DNA from: Flaccisagitta enflata
Taxonomy: Eukaryota; Chaetognatha; Sagittoidea; Aphragmophora
Assembly: GCA_965153355.1 (NCBI GenBank)
Contig: OZ231127.1
Location: 56,854,001 to 56,918,000 of the forward strand
Direction: 5' to 3'
DNA length: 64,000 nucleotides
The notes under the pieces are model-generated. The model was given only the letters and a program-made list of their open reading frames with translations. It was not told where the DNA came from and made no database searches. Positions 1-9,566 of the stretch are shown one piece after another; the first letter of the stretch is position 1; every line of letters starts with the position of its first letter. The position numbers and the translations under genes are program-made.

Positions 1-1
1 G

Positions 2-208
2 TGGCTGCAGCTCTGCTGTAGTAGTGGTGGTGGCTCTACCAGTAGTGGTGGAGGCGGCTCTGCTAGTAGCAGTGGCTGCGGCTCTGCTAGTGGCGGAGAT
101 GGCGGCTCTTCTAGCAGTGGAGGTGGTGGCTCTGCTCGTAGTGGTGGAAATGACAATTGCTTTGGTGCTATTGATGGCAGGCGCGATGGCAGTGATGGCA
201 GTTGTTGA
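2..208 (+). CDS. 3' end of a Gly/Ser-rich coding sequence (partial, start outside window)
   Basis: Frame 2 is open from the first base to a TGA at 206-208. It reads as repeated Gly-Gly-Gly-Ser and Ala-Ser-Ser blocks with scattered Cys, then a non-repetitive tail containing Asn-Cys-Phe-Gly and a final Ser-Cys. The underlying DNA is a degenerate GGTGGCTCT-type repeat, so low-complexity non-coding DNA is possible. The non-repetitive Cys-containing tail before the stop favours a real C-terminus. A frame 3 reading gives an unlikely Val/Ala/Leu string. No family is recognised. It lies upstream of, and on the same strand as, the EGF/WAP exons; whether it belongs to that gene cannot be told. Confidence 0.35.
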   Translation, partial: WLQLCCSSGGGSTSSGGGGSASSSGCGSASGGDGGSSSSGGGGSARSGGNDNCFGAIDGRRDGSDGSC

Positions 209-390
209 AAGATCGTTTGAAGCCCGACAAAACATCGATTTTCCCCCTTAATCTAAAAATGACGTGATACTTTCACACGAATATTTATATTTCAAAATGA
301 TTGAACAAAACATATATGTTAATGTAATTCAGTACGAATGATTTTGAGCCTAGATTCTCATAGATAGCCTACAACAGGTGTCCCCTTTTT

Positions 391-873
391 GGGCAGCGGC
401 CCCAAAGCGCCGATGTTCTGTAGAACACAGGGGGGAATTTCCAGACATCCATCCTTTCGTCTGCCCCCCCCCCTATTATTGGCCATCAAGGCCTCAAATT
501 TGCCCTCCAAGCCCTCAATTTAGTCCTCCAGGCCTCAAATCGGCCTTCCAGGCTTCAAATCAGCCCCCCAGCCTCAAATCTGACCTCCAGACCAAAAATT
601 TTGCCCTCCAGACCTTCAATTCGCCCTTCAAGTATCAAATCAGCCCTCCAAGCATCAAATCAGCCCTCCAAGCATCAAATCAGCCCTCAGTGGCTCAAAT
701 TTGCCCTCCAAACCTCAAATTTGTTCTCCAAGCCTCTGTTCTGCCCACCAGCCTTCAGATATGCCTTCTGTGGCCTAAATCAGTCATCTAAGGCCCGAAA
801 TATGCCCCCTCAAGACGTCTGGAAATTCCCCCTTGAGTTCTTTAGGACATCGGCCCTTTGGGGCCGCTGCCCT
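391..873. mobile_element. Fold-back element with GGGCAGCGGCCCC ends, copy 1
   Basis: The left end starts GGGCAGCGGCCCC and continues through a GTAGAACACAGG motif into AATTTCCAGAC. The right end is the inverted complement of about 55 bp of this, ending CCGCTGCCC. The interior is a tandem array of units of about 30 bp with the pattern GCCCTCCAAGCATCAAATCA, about 10 copies, all in one orientation. Two further members with the same ends are at 29727-30157 and 52508-53019. No protein is encoded. No target duplication is clear. Confidence 0.75.
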
Positions 874-976
874 GCTCTCATTCCACTTCTTCACTGGATC
901 ATGCCCACCTTCTTTTTCGCGTGCACGCAATATCTGTTTTTCTTTAATTGTCGTGACAAACGCTTGTTCATGCGCC

Positions 977-1213
977 GACTGCGAGAACGGAGGAAAGCCT
1001 TATACTACGTTGACCCGGAAAACCGCCTGCGATTGTCTGCCTGGATTTACGGGCGCCAAATGCGAGAATCGAATCATGCTAGGTCATGCTTCTCTTCGTC
1101 TACAACTACAAATTTTATGTCTAAATCCGTTCGATTTACACGTACTGACGGTGATGCACTGTCACCGAACATGTTTACATGTTACTTGTAGAAAAAACTG
1201 GTCAGTTAAGTAG
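977..1213 (+). pseudogene. EGF-like exon, copy A (splice acceptor lost)
   Basis: The reading frame contains C-E-N-G-G, then A-C-D-C-L-P-G-F-T-G and A-K-C-E, the second half of an EGF-like module. The usual third-position Cys after NGG is replaced by Lys-Pro-Tyr. Copy B has a CCCAG acceptor directly before the block; here the equivalent bases are GCGCCG, so no AG is present. The frame runs on to a stop at 1213, just before an AATAAA at about 1218. It is probably a dead duplicate of 8591-8719. Confidence 0.5.
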
Positions 1214-1542
1214 CATGAATAAATGTTTTCTAATTGCTACTGTAGTAAGATATGTGTACATGAGGAGTAACAAGCCAAAGCACTGCTTACAGCGACAAAA
1301 TGAAATGAAATGAATTCTTAGTCACAACCCTCTCCTCTCTACCCTCTCTTTTCCCATCTACTCCCTCTTTTCCAGTTTTCCTCTCTATCTAAACTCGTCA
1401 ATTTTCTTTTGGTTTTCCAGAGGCTGTTGGCGATTCTTGCCCTCCAGTGGATCCTAATCATTTTGGCATTTGTGCCATTCTTTGCAACACCGAGATTGAT
1501 TCCTCTTGTCCAAAGGGACAAAGATGCTGCCACAATGGATGT
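977..1542 (+). repeat. Direct duplication, copy A (EGF exon + intron + WAP exon)
   Basis: This 566-bp block matches 8591-9157 almost base for base, including intronic and AATAAA-containing sequence, with only scattered substitutions and single-base indels. Similarity stops abruptly at the GGATGT of the WAP exon. Confidence 0.9.
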
Positions 1543-1561
1543 GGGTTTACCTGTCAAAATG
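1421..1561 (+). CDS. WAP (four-disulfide core) exon, copy A, complete
   Basis: A TTTTCCAG acceptor is followed by 141 nt (47 codons, phase 1 at both ends) and a consensus GTAAGT donor at 1562. The peptide has eight cysteines in WAP order: C-P-P, then I-C, L-C, S-C-P, the paired C-C-H-N-G-C, and a final F-T-C. WAP modules are small secreted disulfide-rich domains, often protease inhibitors or antimicrobial. This copy is intact, whereas copy B at 9036 lacks the last two Cys. A symmetric phase-1 exon here could splice directly to the phase-1 exon at 9225, but that is inference. Confidence 0.6.
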
Positions 1562-2331
1562 GTAAGTGCTTCATTTCAACAGGGATTACCTTCACGAAAG
1601 CTGTTTGGGGCTAGGGTAGATGCAAGAAAAGCAAACGAAAACTATCACTGTCCCTTGTTCTTTAAAGACTTTACATGTTACGAAAGTGTGAACGCGACTC
1701 TTTACCTTTAAGAGGCTCTCTTCATTTGTCGCACTGGTGGTTCTTATGTGACTCCACCTCCATCCAAAATGCTTTAGTCAAAATGTGCTGCAAATTTCAG
1801 TGTATCACAAGCCCTGCTCATCGGGCCACCCTCTTCAGATCAGCTACCAACAGTAGGGACTGGCTTCATTCATCATAATAACAAGATTTACCAAGTTTCA
1901 TGACCATACGATCAATTTTACTCATGGCTGCGACCCCCTCCTATTTTGCAGGCTAAAGGATGGAAGTGGTTAAATGTCAATTTTAAAGTATTTTGGCTTT
2001 AAAATTGGTCCTCTTTGTGTTTAAATTTTGACCCAAAATCCATGAGATTATAAAACTAGAACTCAAGAGCTAACCAGTGGTGCAATCTGCATGTTGCCAT
2101 CATTTTTCGTTAAAATTGGAGAGCATTTCAAATATGGAAGGGTATGAGGGTTATTTCACTGGATAAATCTGGGGGTCAAATTTGACAATTTTTACATTTT
2201 TTGATATATCTCAGCTTTGGATGGACAAATATGGATGAAATCGGTGACCAAGTTGAAGATTTTTTAATGCTTTAACTGATTCTGGTAAAATTTTTGAACG
2301 ATATGACCCTCAAAATTTTTTGGAGACTTGA

Positions 2332-5300
2332 ATGTATGTATGTATGTATGTATTGTATTTAGGCAAGACGAAATAGTGTATCACATTACAGTATTTAAAG
2401 TATGCGAATGCCAAGGATGGCTCAAAAAAGTCCGAAGACTTATTTCCATTGAGGTCCCGATATCGTAAGTATAAAACCGTAACAGATCGAGTAAAAAATA
2501 AAAGCAATTTGTAAGCTAAAAGAGTAAAAGTAAGAAAACTGATAAAAAAAAACTTTAAGCGAGCTGAAGGTAGTGCTTCAGTTTGTGTTTAAAGGCTGGG
2601 AGAGTCTGGATTGATTTCAGCTCCCCTGGAAGGGCGTTCCATTCAGATATCGCGTTTCTTTGAAAAGTGCCTGTGGGACTATTGCAATAAGCGAGGGAAA
2701 AGTTGTTTTGGCTTTGTCTAAGATTGTGAGTATGGACATTGGAGATGAAAGTAAAGTGTACAGACAGATAACCGGGGGCTAAGCCAGATCGAATCTTAAA
2801 GGCATGGACAAGATCAAAATACTTGACCCTTTTGGGAAAAGACAACCAAGACAATGACTGAAACTGCTCGTCTCCGACGTGTTCACGGGGTCCATAATCT
2901 AAAGTGAAACGTACACATTTGCGCTGGAAAACATTAAGCGTATCGCGTAGCCCAACAAGTAAACTGGAGTACCATGATGAGGCGCAGTACTCAAGGCTAG
3001 AGAAAATGAGAGATTGACATAAAAGCCTGCGAGAAAAGTAATCCAAATAGGGACGATTGCGGTAAAGGAAACTCAATTTGCTACTCGCCTTTTTAATGAT
3101 CTCATCTACGTGTACCGAAAAGTCCAAAAACTGATCCAGGGTTACACCAAGGTACTTGACAGATGTTACGCGGTTAACAGATACATCTCCCAAGTGAATG
3201 TCAAAATCAGAAACCTTTGCCAAACGACGTTTAGAACCAAACAAAATGCATTCTGTCTTACCCAGATGCAAAGAAAGCCGATTGTCCACTAACCACTTTC
3301 GGCATATGTCTAATTCACGACTCAGAAAATTTGCCACTTCATTAGGATCTGGGCCACTGTAGACAAGAGCACTGTCATCTGCATAGAGGGATAACTTACA
3401 ATGTAGAGCAGATGACATGTCATTTATATAGCATAAGAAAAGAGTTGGCCCCAAGATACTACCTTGTGGGACACCACAGTTAATGGGGAGAAAAGGGGAA
3501 TCAACTCCGCCAACTTGGGTACATTGCGTTCTGTCGTTTAAATATGATCTAAACCAATCAATAGATGTTATGCCCATAGATGAAAGCTTTTTTAATAGTA
3601 AATCGTGATCTACACAATCAAATGCTTTCTGGAGATCGATCATAATCATGCCCGTGTAATTTCCCTTAGCATTTTCCGTTCTTATATAATCAGTTAGGTT
3701 CATTAGACATGTATTTGTTGAAAAACCTTTACGGAAACCACTTTGAAAGTCGTACAGTAAATTCTTTTTTGTAAGATATTCATTTAGCTGGTTGTTTACA
3801 GCCCGCTCAAGAATTTTAGAAAGTACACATAAAATTGATACTGGACGGTAATTGCCCGGGTCAAGGCGGGTACCCTTTTTGTATAAAGGCAGTACTCTTG
3901 CCTTCTTAAAAGCAGTGGGAACTGTTTCCGACAATATGGACATGTTAATTATATGAGACACAGGTTCGATAAGGAAATCAGCACCGTCTTTCAAAAAGCG
4001 AGGGGAAATTACATCCAATCCCGTACTTTTATCAATCTTCAGACCAGACAGTTGTTCCCGGATAAATTTTCTACTTACAGTGGAAAGACAAAAAGAAGGA
4101 CCGTGAATTCCTTTTCGGCGGTAAAAGTTAAGACAAAAATCATAGCCAAACAAATTCGAAGGGGAAGGAAGACTATTTACCAGTTTCAACGCGATAGAAG
4201 TATAAAATTCATTGAATAGACTTGAAACAGAGGAGGGGTCAAAATGTCGGGTACCATCAGATTCCAAAACAATGCTATCTTTTTTCTTGGGAGTTTTGTG
4301 ACCAAGGCTAGAAACATGACGCCACATTTTACTAGTATCTCCACAACAACTTTCAATACAATTCTTGAAATAACATGATTTTTCTGACTTTATTAATCGT
4401 TGTGTATAATTTCGCTGAGCACAGTATTGACGATAAACATCCGTATCTCCTTTATTCTTTTTTACCTTGGAAAAAAGGGCATCCCTCTTTCTAATTGCAT
4501 CCAAAATCTCAGTCGTCATCCAAGGCTCACTATCTTTCTTAAAACGTACAGTACGGAGGGGGGCAAGTTTGTCAACAATAGAGAGAAGAATACTATTGAA
4601 AGTGTCTAAGGCGGCGTCAACATTCGGGGCAGTTAAAACCGGCAACCAAGAAACATTTCTAAGTTCACGACAAAAGAGTGATTTTGAATAATTTTTAAAG
4701 GATCGTATACGTTTAGTAATGGGAGGGGAGAAAGACTTGATAGAACCTCTTACACAGTAAATAACTTGATGGTCACTGAAAGAACAATTAAGAGTGCCGC
4801 ATTTGGAAACTTTATCCTTAAAATTAACCAAAATATGATCAATGATTGAGCTCGTCGTCGCCGTGACACGTGTGGCATTCTTAATTATTTGATTAAAAGA
4901 AAATAAATTAAGTAAGCGTTTGTATGATTTGCAGATACCGTTATCACGTGAAAAGCACAGATTAAAATCACCGAGTATGTATATTTCAGTCCCAGATGAA
5001 ATACGGCCAATGACTTCTTTGAATTTGTCTAGAAAATTACCATCGTCAGGTGGTCTGTACCAAACACCAGTTAAGAAAGGCTTAGACTTAGGAAATAAAA
5101 CATCTATGAAGAGACATTCAACATCTGGGTCAGTAAGATCAGATCTTAGGTTGAAACTTATACCTTCGCGAATAAAAATGCCAACACCTCCACCATGACG
5201 ATTCCTATCTCTCCGAACAAAATTATACCCAGTTATGTTTACTTCTCCCGCGCCGACAGTCGTGTCCAACCAGGTTTCCGTCACAGCGAGAAATGCGGCG

Positions 5301-6100
5301 TTTGTGTCACGAAGTAGAATCCGAATGTCCGTGAGCTTTGGTAAGAGGGAGCGGACGTTGACATGAAGAAAAGTGAGACCTTTTGACAACGAAAGTGAGG
5401 TCGCCGCAATGCTGTCTCCATTAACAGCAGCGGCTTGACTTTCGTCGATGTCTGGTGGGTTCGGGCATTCGTCATCTTCTTCGTTCGCCGCGCCCCCCGG
5501 CCCTGATGATGTGGCAGGGGAGGCGGCATCGTCGATATCCCCGCCGGGAAACGGAAGTGCCGCGAGGAAGCACGAGTCGCAAATAAACGAAAACTCGACG
5601 GCAGAATCAACGTAATGGTCGTAGAGATCGGCCGAGAGTCTGTCGTTCGCGCAATGTTGATGCGTCCACCGGTTACACGAGTCGCAGCTGACTGCCTTGC
5701 TTGCTGCTGTGACGCCACGATCACATGCAACGCAAGGATTCTTGATTCGGCGAGGTCCTTTGGGCGCCGTTGAATTGACGGACGGCTTCCCATTCTTTGG
5801 TCCGGGATGTGTAGAAATATCGTTGCTAAGACGAAGTCTCATGCGTAGGAAAACGGTCGTATTTGACGAGCTCCGTTTGTCGAGACTGTAGATACTGTCG
5901 CTTTTAGGATTAGCGGGGAAACAACAGTTGGATATTTCTCCCGGAGGCAAATGTGAGATAGTCGTCGCATCGTGATTTTCAATCGAGAGCAGCAGTAAAA
6001 GAAGAACGGCCGAAGTCAGGAAACGGCGCGGTGAGAAGTTGAGGGGAAAAAAATTCATCCCGAGAGAGAGGAAAACCGAGCTCGTGATTTTAATTAAGCA
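2332..6100 (-). mobile_element. CR1/L2-like non-LTR retrotransposon (LINE), nearly full length
   Basis: On the minus strand the element has a short leader upstream of 6058, one long ORF, a 3' UTR of about 200 bp, and a tail of ATAC/TACA tetranucleotides at about 2332-2353. Tails of short tandem repeats instead of poly-A are typical of CR1/L2-type LINEs. It sits inside the fold-back element 1836-7703, so it inserted later. The exact 5' end and the target duplication could not be fixed; about 6100 is approximate. Confidence 0.8.
2555..6058 (-). CDS. LINE ORF2-like protein: PHD finger, AP endonuclease, reverse transcriptase (1167 aa)
   Basis: This replication protein nicks target DNA and reverse transcribes its own RNA. 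Domains in order: a hydrophobic Leu-rich N-terminus (about 13-25), a degenerate 2A-like motif D-I-S-T-H-P-G-P (about 80-87), and a C4HC3 PHD-type finger (109-163). An EEP endonuclease follows (about 228-437) with H-V-N-V, T-E-T-W, Y-R-P-P, G-D-F-N and S-D-H motifs. The reverse transcriptase has Y-A-D-D at about 892-895, encoded near 3374-3385, and a C-terminal extension. The ORF starts at a true ATG and is uninterrupted. No separate ORF1 was found upstream. Because the frame is intact the copy is probably young. The CR1/L2 group is inferred from domain layout; the exact clade is not established. Confidence 0.9.
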   Translation of the reverse strand: MNFFPLNFSPRRFLTSAVLLLLLLSIENHDATTISHLPPGEISNCCFPANPKSDSIYSLDKRSSSNTTVFLRMRLRLSNDISTHPGPKNGKPSVNSTAPKGPRRIKNPCVACDRGVTAASKAVSCDSCNRWTHQHCANDRLSADLYDHYVDSAVEFSFICDSCFLAALPFPGGDIDDAASPATSSGPGGAANEEDDECPNPPDIDESQAAAVNGDSIAATSLSLSKGLTFLHVNVRSLLPKLTDIRILLRDTNAAFLAVTETWLDTTVGAGEVNITGYNFVRRDRNRHGGGVGIFIREGISFNLRSDLTDPDVECLFIDVLFPKSKPFLTGVWYRPPDDGNFLDKFKEVIGRISSGTEIYILGDFNLCFSRDNGICKSYKRLLNLFSFNQIIKNATRVTATTSSIIDHILVNFKDKVSKCGTLNCSFSDHQVIYCVRGSIKSFSPPITKRIRSFKNYSKSLFCRELRNVSWLPVLTAPNVDAALDTFNSILLSIVDKLAPLRTVRFKKDSEPWMTTEILDAIRKRDALFSKVKKNKGDTDVYRQYCAQRNYTQRLIKSEKSCYFKNCIESCCGDTSKMWRHVSSLGHKTPKKKDSIVLESDGTRHFDPSSVSSLFNEFYTSIALKLVNSLPSPSNLFGYDFCLNFYRRKGIHGPSFCLSTVSRKFIREQLSGLKIDKSTGLDVISPRFLKDGADFLIEPVSHIINMSILSETVPTAFKKARVLPLYKKGTRLDPGNYRPVSILCVLSKILERAVNNQLNEYLTKKNLLYDFQSGFRKGFSTNTCLMNLTDYIRTENAKGNYTGMIMIDLQKAFDCVDHDLLLKKLSSMGITSIDWFRSYLNDRTQCTQVGGVDSPFLPINCGVPQGSILGPTLFLCYINDMSSALHCKLSLYADDSALVYSGPDPNEVANFLSRELDICRKWLVDNRLSLHLGKTECILFGSKRRLAKVSDFDIHLGDVSVNRVTSVKYLGVTLDQFLDFSVHVDEIIKKASSKLSFLYRNRPYLDYFSRRLLCQSLIFSSLEYCASSWYSSLLVGLRDTLNVFQRKCVRFTLDYGPREHVGDEQFQSLSWLSFPKRVKYFDLVHAFKIRSGLAPGYLSVHFTFISNVHTHNLRQSQNNFSLAYCNSPTGTFQRNAISEWNALPGELKSIQTLPAFKHKLKHYLQLA

Positions 6101-7187
6101 AATAAAAGAATTTTAGCTTGAAGTAAGTGCTTTTTTCACCCATTTGCCTACTTTGGTCACAAAATGCTGGTGCTTCCGAGCTAGAAAAAGACAAAAAATC
6201 CATAGGCAAATTAAACTATAGCTCCAGAGCTAACCAATGGTGCAATCGGCATGTCAATATGTTGAAGCTTTCACGCAGAGCTTTGAGGATCAGTGGGTAT
6301 GATAAAATGACATTTTTAGGTATTTTTTATCATTTTGGGCTCAAAATTAGGCCACTTTGAGTTAGTAATCTGACACAAAATCCATGAGATTATAAAACTA
6401 GAGCTCAAGAGCTAACCAGTCGTGCAATTTGCATCTATTTATCTTCTTCCATTTAGATTTCACAGAGTTTTAAAGATGGAGGGTAAGAGGACCAATCTGC
6501 TGTTTTTGCTTTTTGCTTTTTGTTTGACCTTTTCATCTTCAAAATGCTCTAAAATCTCAACAAATTAAGATAAAATTGTGCGGATTGCACCACTGGTTAG
6601 CTCTCGAGCTCTATTTTTATAATCTCTTGGATTTTTCTATCAATTTCTACGGCGAAGTAACCCCAAAGTGACCATAAATGGTCATATTGACATACCCTTT
6701 GATCTTTGAAGTTAAGTAAAATCTAAATACAAAAACATATTGACATGCCGATTGCGCGACTACTTAGCTCTTGATCAGTCATTTATTTTGCTCATGGATT
6801 TCAAGTCTTTTTGAAAAATGGAAGCAGTCTAATTTTTGGTCCAAAATTGCCAAATTTTCAAGAAAATCGAATTTTTTACACCTGCTTCTACACTCAGGGT
6901 GCGTCTGCATTCACCATATTATTTGGATATTTTATCTGGATATCAATATCCGGATATTCTACATAGTGAATTTACAAAATTTACTAAATGAAATATCCGG
7001 GTATTGATATTCAAATAAAATATCCGAATACGCTGATTAATGCAGACACACCTTTAGTAGAAATAATTATGGGTAAAATCGATCAAAAATTTTTTCACCA
7101 TCAACTAGAGCAGCAAACACTTTTCAATTTGATCACCAATTTCATGCAGAATGGCCCATCCAAATCCAAAATATGTTTAAATTTGTG

Positions 7188-7360
7188 AACAAGGCCGGAT
7201 ACACGGCCAATACCAGTCGCGGACGGGTGGGCAGGGGCGGAAATGCGCGTTTTCGCACTCTCTCAACTCGATCACCACGGACCGACCGACCGACCGACGG
7301 ACGGACGGACGGACGGACGGACAAAGCCTCTTATAGAGTCGCTAGTCCGCGACTAAAAAT
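7188..7360 (+). repeat. AACAAGG/GGACCGAC dispersed repeat (family 1) inserted in fold-back arm
   Basis: The head is AACAAGGCCGGATACACGG, followed by AGTCGCG and GGGTGGGCAGGGGC. The core is ACCGACC/GGAC tandem units, and the tail is AGTCGC-loop-GCGACTAAAAATG. The opposite arm of the fold-back element (about 2180-2200) lacks this segment, which gives an empty-site comparison showing it is a discrete insertion of about 173 bp. Confidence 0.8.
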
Positions 7361-7969
7361 GTCAAAATTGCCATTGAAAATAAGCTGCGATTTGACCTTC
7401 ATACCCTTTCATCTTTGAAATGCTCTCAAATCTCAACAAATTAAGATAAAAACATGCGGATTGCACCACTGGTTAGCTCTTGAGTTCCAATTTTATTATC
7501 TCATGGATTTTAAGTCTAAATTTAAATTCGAAGGGGCTTAATTTTGAGGCCAAAGTGACCAAAAGTTGGAATTTTTACCGCAACAATGCTCACGCTGGGA
7601 TTTTAGGGTGGCCATGAGTAAAATTGATCATGTGGTCATGAAACTAGGCAAACCTTGTTGTTATGATGAATGAAGCCAGTCCCTACTGTTGGTAGCCGAT
7701 CTGCCTCCATAAGAGTTCTACGGCCCACCCTGACTCTCATACTGTCCCCGCGGCCCTGCCCACCCGCAAAGGACTACTGTGTATCCGGCCTTGTTCTCTT
7801 TACTCTAGCTGTGAAGGTCGATACAGATGTTGTTGAAACTGAGGATCCATTGGCAAACGGCGAACCATCAACAGCACCGTTAGTCTCCAATCCTCACGAC
7901 ACCAATTTCCCAAGTAACAAATCCCTACTTGTCTCTCCCTATTCATTTCAATGTCTGTCCGTCTGCCTG

Positions 7970-7975
<6 letters not shown>

Positions 7976-8046
<71 letters not shown>
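7976..8046 (+). repeat. (GT)n microsatellite
   Basis: About 70 bp of uninterrupted GT dinucleotides. The surrounding 7704-8336 stretch contains no supportable gene. Confidence 0.95.
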
Positions 8047-8048
<2 letters not shown>

Positions 8049-8336
8049 GGTCCTACAGGCAGAATTTTTCAATGGCATCCTGCCTACAATAGTATTGTGT
8101 TGTTTCGCAAAGTTTTTAATGAATTTTGAGTAAAGAAATTTGATTTTTATAATTATCATGGTAAGTATCATTTGCATTACGATTTATGTGATAACTCGGG
8201 TATGATAATATTCCATCAGAATGATTATTTTCTCTTTGTTTTAAATTAAATTCATTGTGTTTTTCTCTCTTCTGCCTACAAAAACTGCCAGCTGCCTACA
8301 AGCAATGCTCGCGTGCTCGGGCACTTTGTCGTACCC

Positions 8337-8544
<208 letters not shown>

Positions 8545-8590
8545 TTACAGTTTACACCCTTGTTGTCTTGTCTTTCCTGCCATCTGCCCA

Positions 8591-8719
8591 GACTGCGAGA
8601 ACGGAGGAAAGCCTTACACTACGTTGACCGGGAAAACCGCCTGCGATTGTCTGCCTGGATTCACGGGCGCCAAATGCGAGAATCAAATCATGCTAGGTCA
8701 TGCTTCTCTTTGTCTATGA
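8591..8719 (+). CDS. EGF-like exon, copy B
   Basis: A CATCTGCCCAG acceptor is followed by a frame with C-E-N-G-G, A-C-D-C-L-P-G-F-T-G and A-K-C-E. It reads to a stop at 8717-8719 and is followed by AATAAA at about 8833. It may therefore be the last exon of an upstream transcript rather than the exon before the WAP exon. A weak CTAG-GTCATG donor candidate lies at about 8695. Copy A is at 977. Confidence 0.5.
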   Translation, partial: DCENGGKPYTTLTGKTACDCLPGFTGAKCENQIMLGHASLCL

Positions 8720-9424
8720 CTACAATCTTTATGTCTAAATCCATTCGATTTACACGTACTGACGGTGATGCACTGTCACCGAACATGTTTACATGTTACT
8801 TGTAGAAAAAAACTGGTCAGTTAAGTAGCATGAATAAATGTTTTCTAATTGCTACTGTAGTAAGATATGTGTACATGAGGAGTACCAAGCCAAAGCACTG
8901 CTTTCAGCAACAAAATGAAACGAAATCAATTCTTAGTCACAACCCTCTCCCCTCTACCCTCTCTTTTCCCATCTACTCCCTCTTTTCCAGTTTTCCTCTC
9001 TATCTAAACTCATCAATTTTCTCTTGGTTTTCCAGAGGCTGTTGGCGATTCTTGCCCTCCAGTGGATCCTAATCATTTTGGCATTTGTGCCATTCTTTGC
9101 AACACCGAGATTGATTCCTCTTGTCCAAAGGGACAAAGATGCTGCCACAATGGATGTACAGCCCAGAAACATCTATCGTTATCGTTGCATTTTAATGATG
9201 AACGCATCCATGTTTCAAATGCAGATCCAACAAGAGGCAACGGATGTACAAATGATCGGTGTCCGGTCATGTTCTGTCGAAATCAATGTTGTTACGACGG
9301 ATGCAAAAGCTTTTGTTGCGACAAAGAAGTCGAGTCCACGAAGGCGCCTCAGGACGATTCTTGTCCCATGAAAAGTATGTCTTATAGTCTCTTCGATATG
9401 TTTATCCTCGTTGTTTGTTGTTAG

Positions 9425-9516
<92 letters not shown>

Positions 9517-9522
9517 GCTGTT

Positions 9523-9566
<44 letters not shown>

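Larger units (their letters stand above)
1836..7703. mobile_element. Large fold-back element, later split by a LINE and a GGAC-type repeat
   Basis: Left sequence from about 1836 (CAGATCAGCTACCAACAGTA and onward to about 2315) is the inverted complement of right sequence from 7703 back to about 7070. The right-hand end reads CAGATCGGCTACCAACAGTA on the minus strand. A motif with AAGAGCTAACCAGTGGTGCA recurs in both orientations at about 2070, 6220, 6400, 6590 and 7460. Removing the LINE (about 2332-6100) and the insertion at 7188-7360 leaves about 2.1 kb. No coding sequence of its own was found. A target duplication was not found. Confidence 0.7.
8591..9157 (+). repeat. Direct duplication, copy B
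   Basis: Partner of 977-1542; see that entry. The duplicated block begins at the EGF exon and ends within the WAP exon. Confidence 0.9.

Noticed and set aside
24-251. 75-codon Val/Ala/Leu-rich frame
   Set aside because: Alternative frame of the Gly/Ser-rich repeat; hydrophobic monotony is an artefact.
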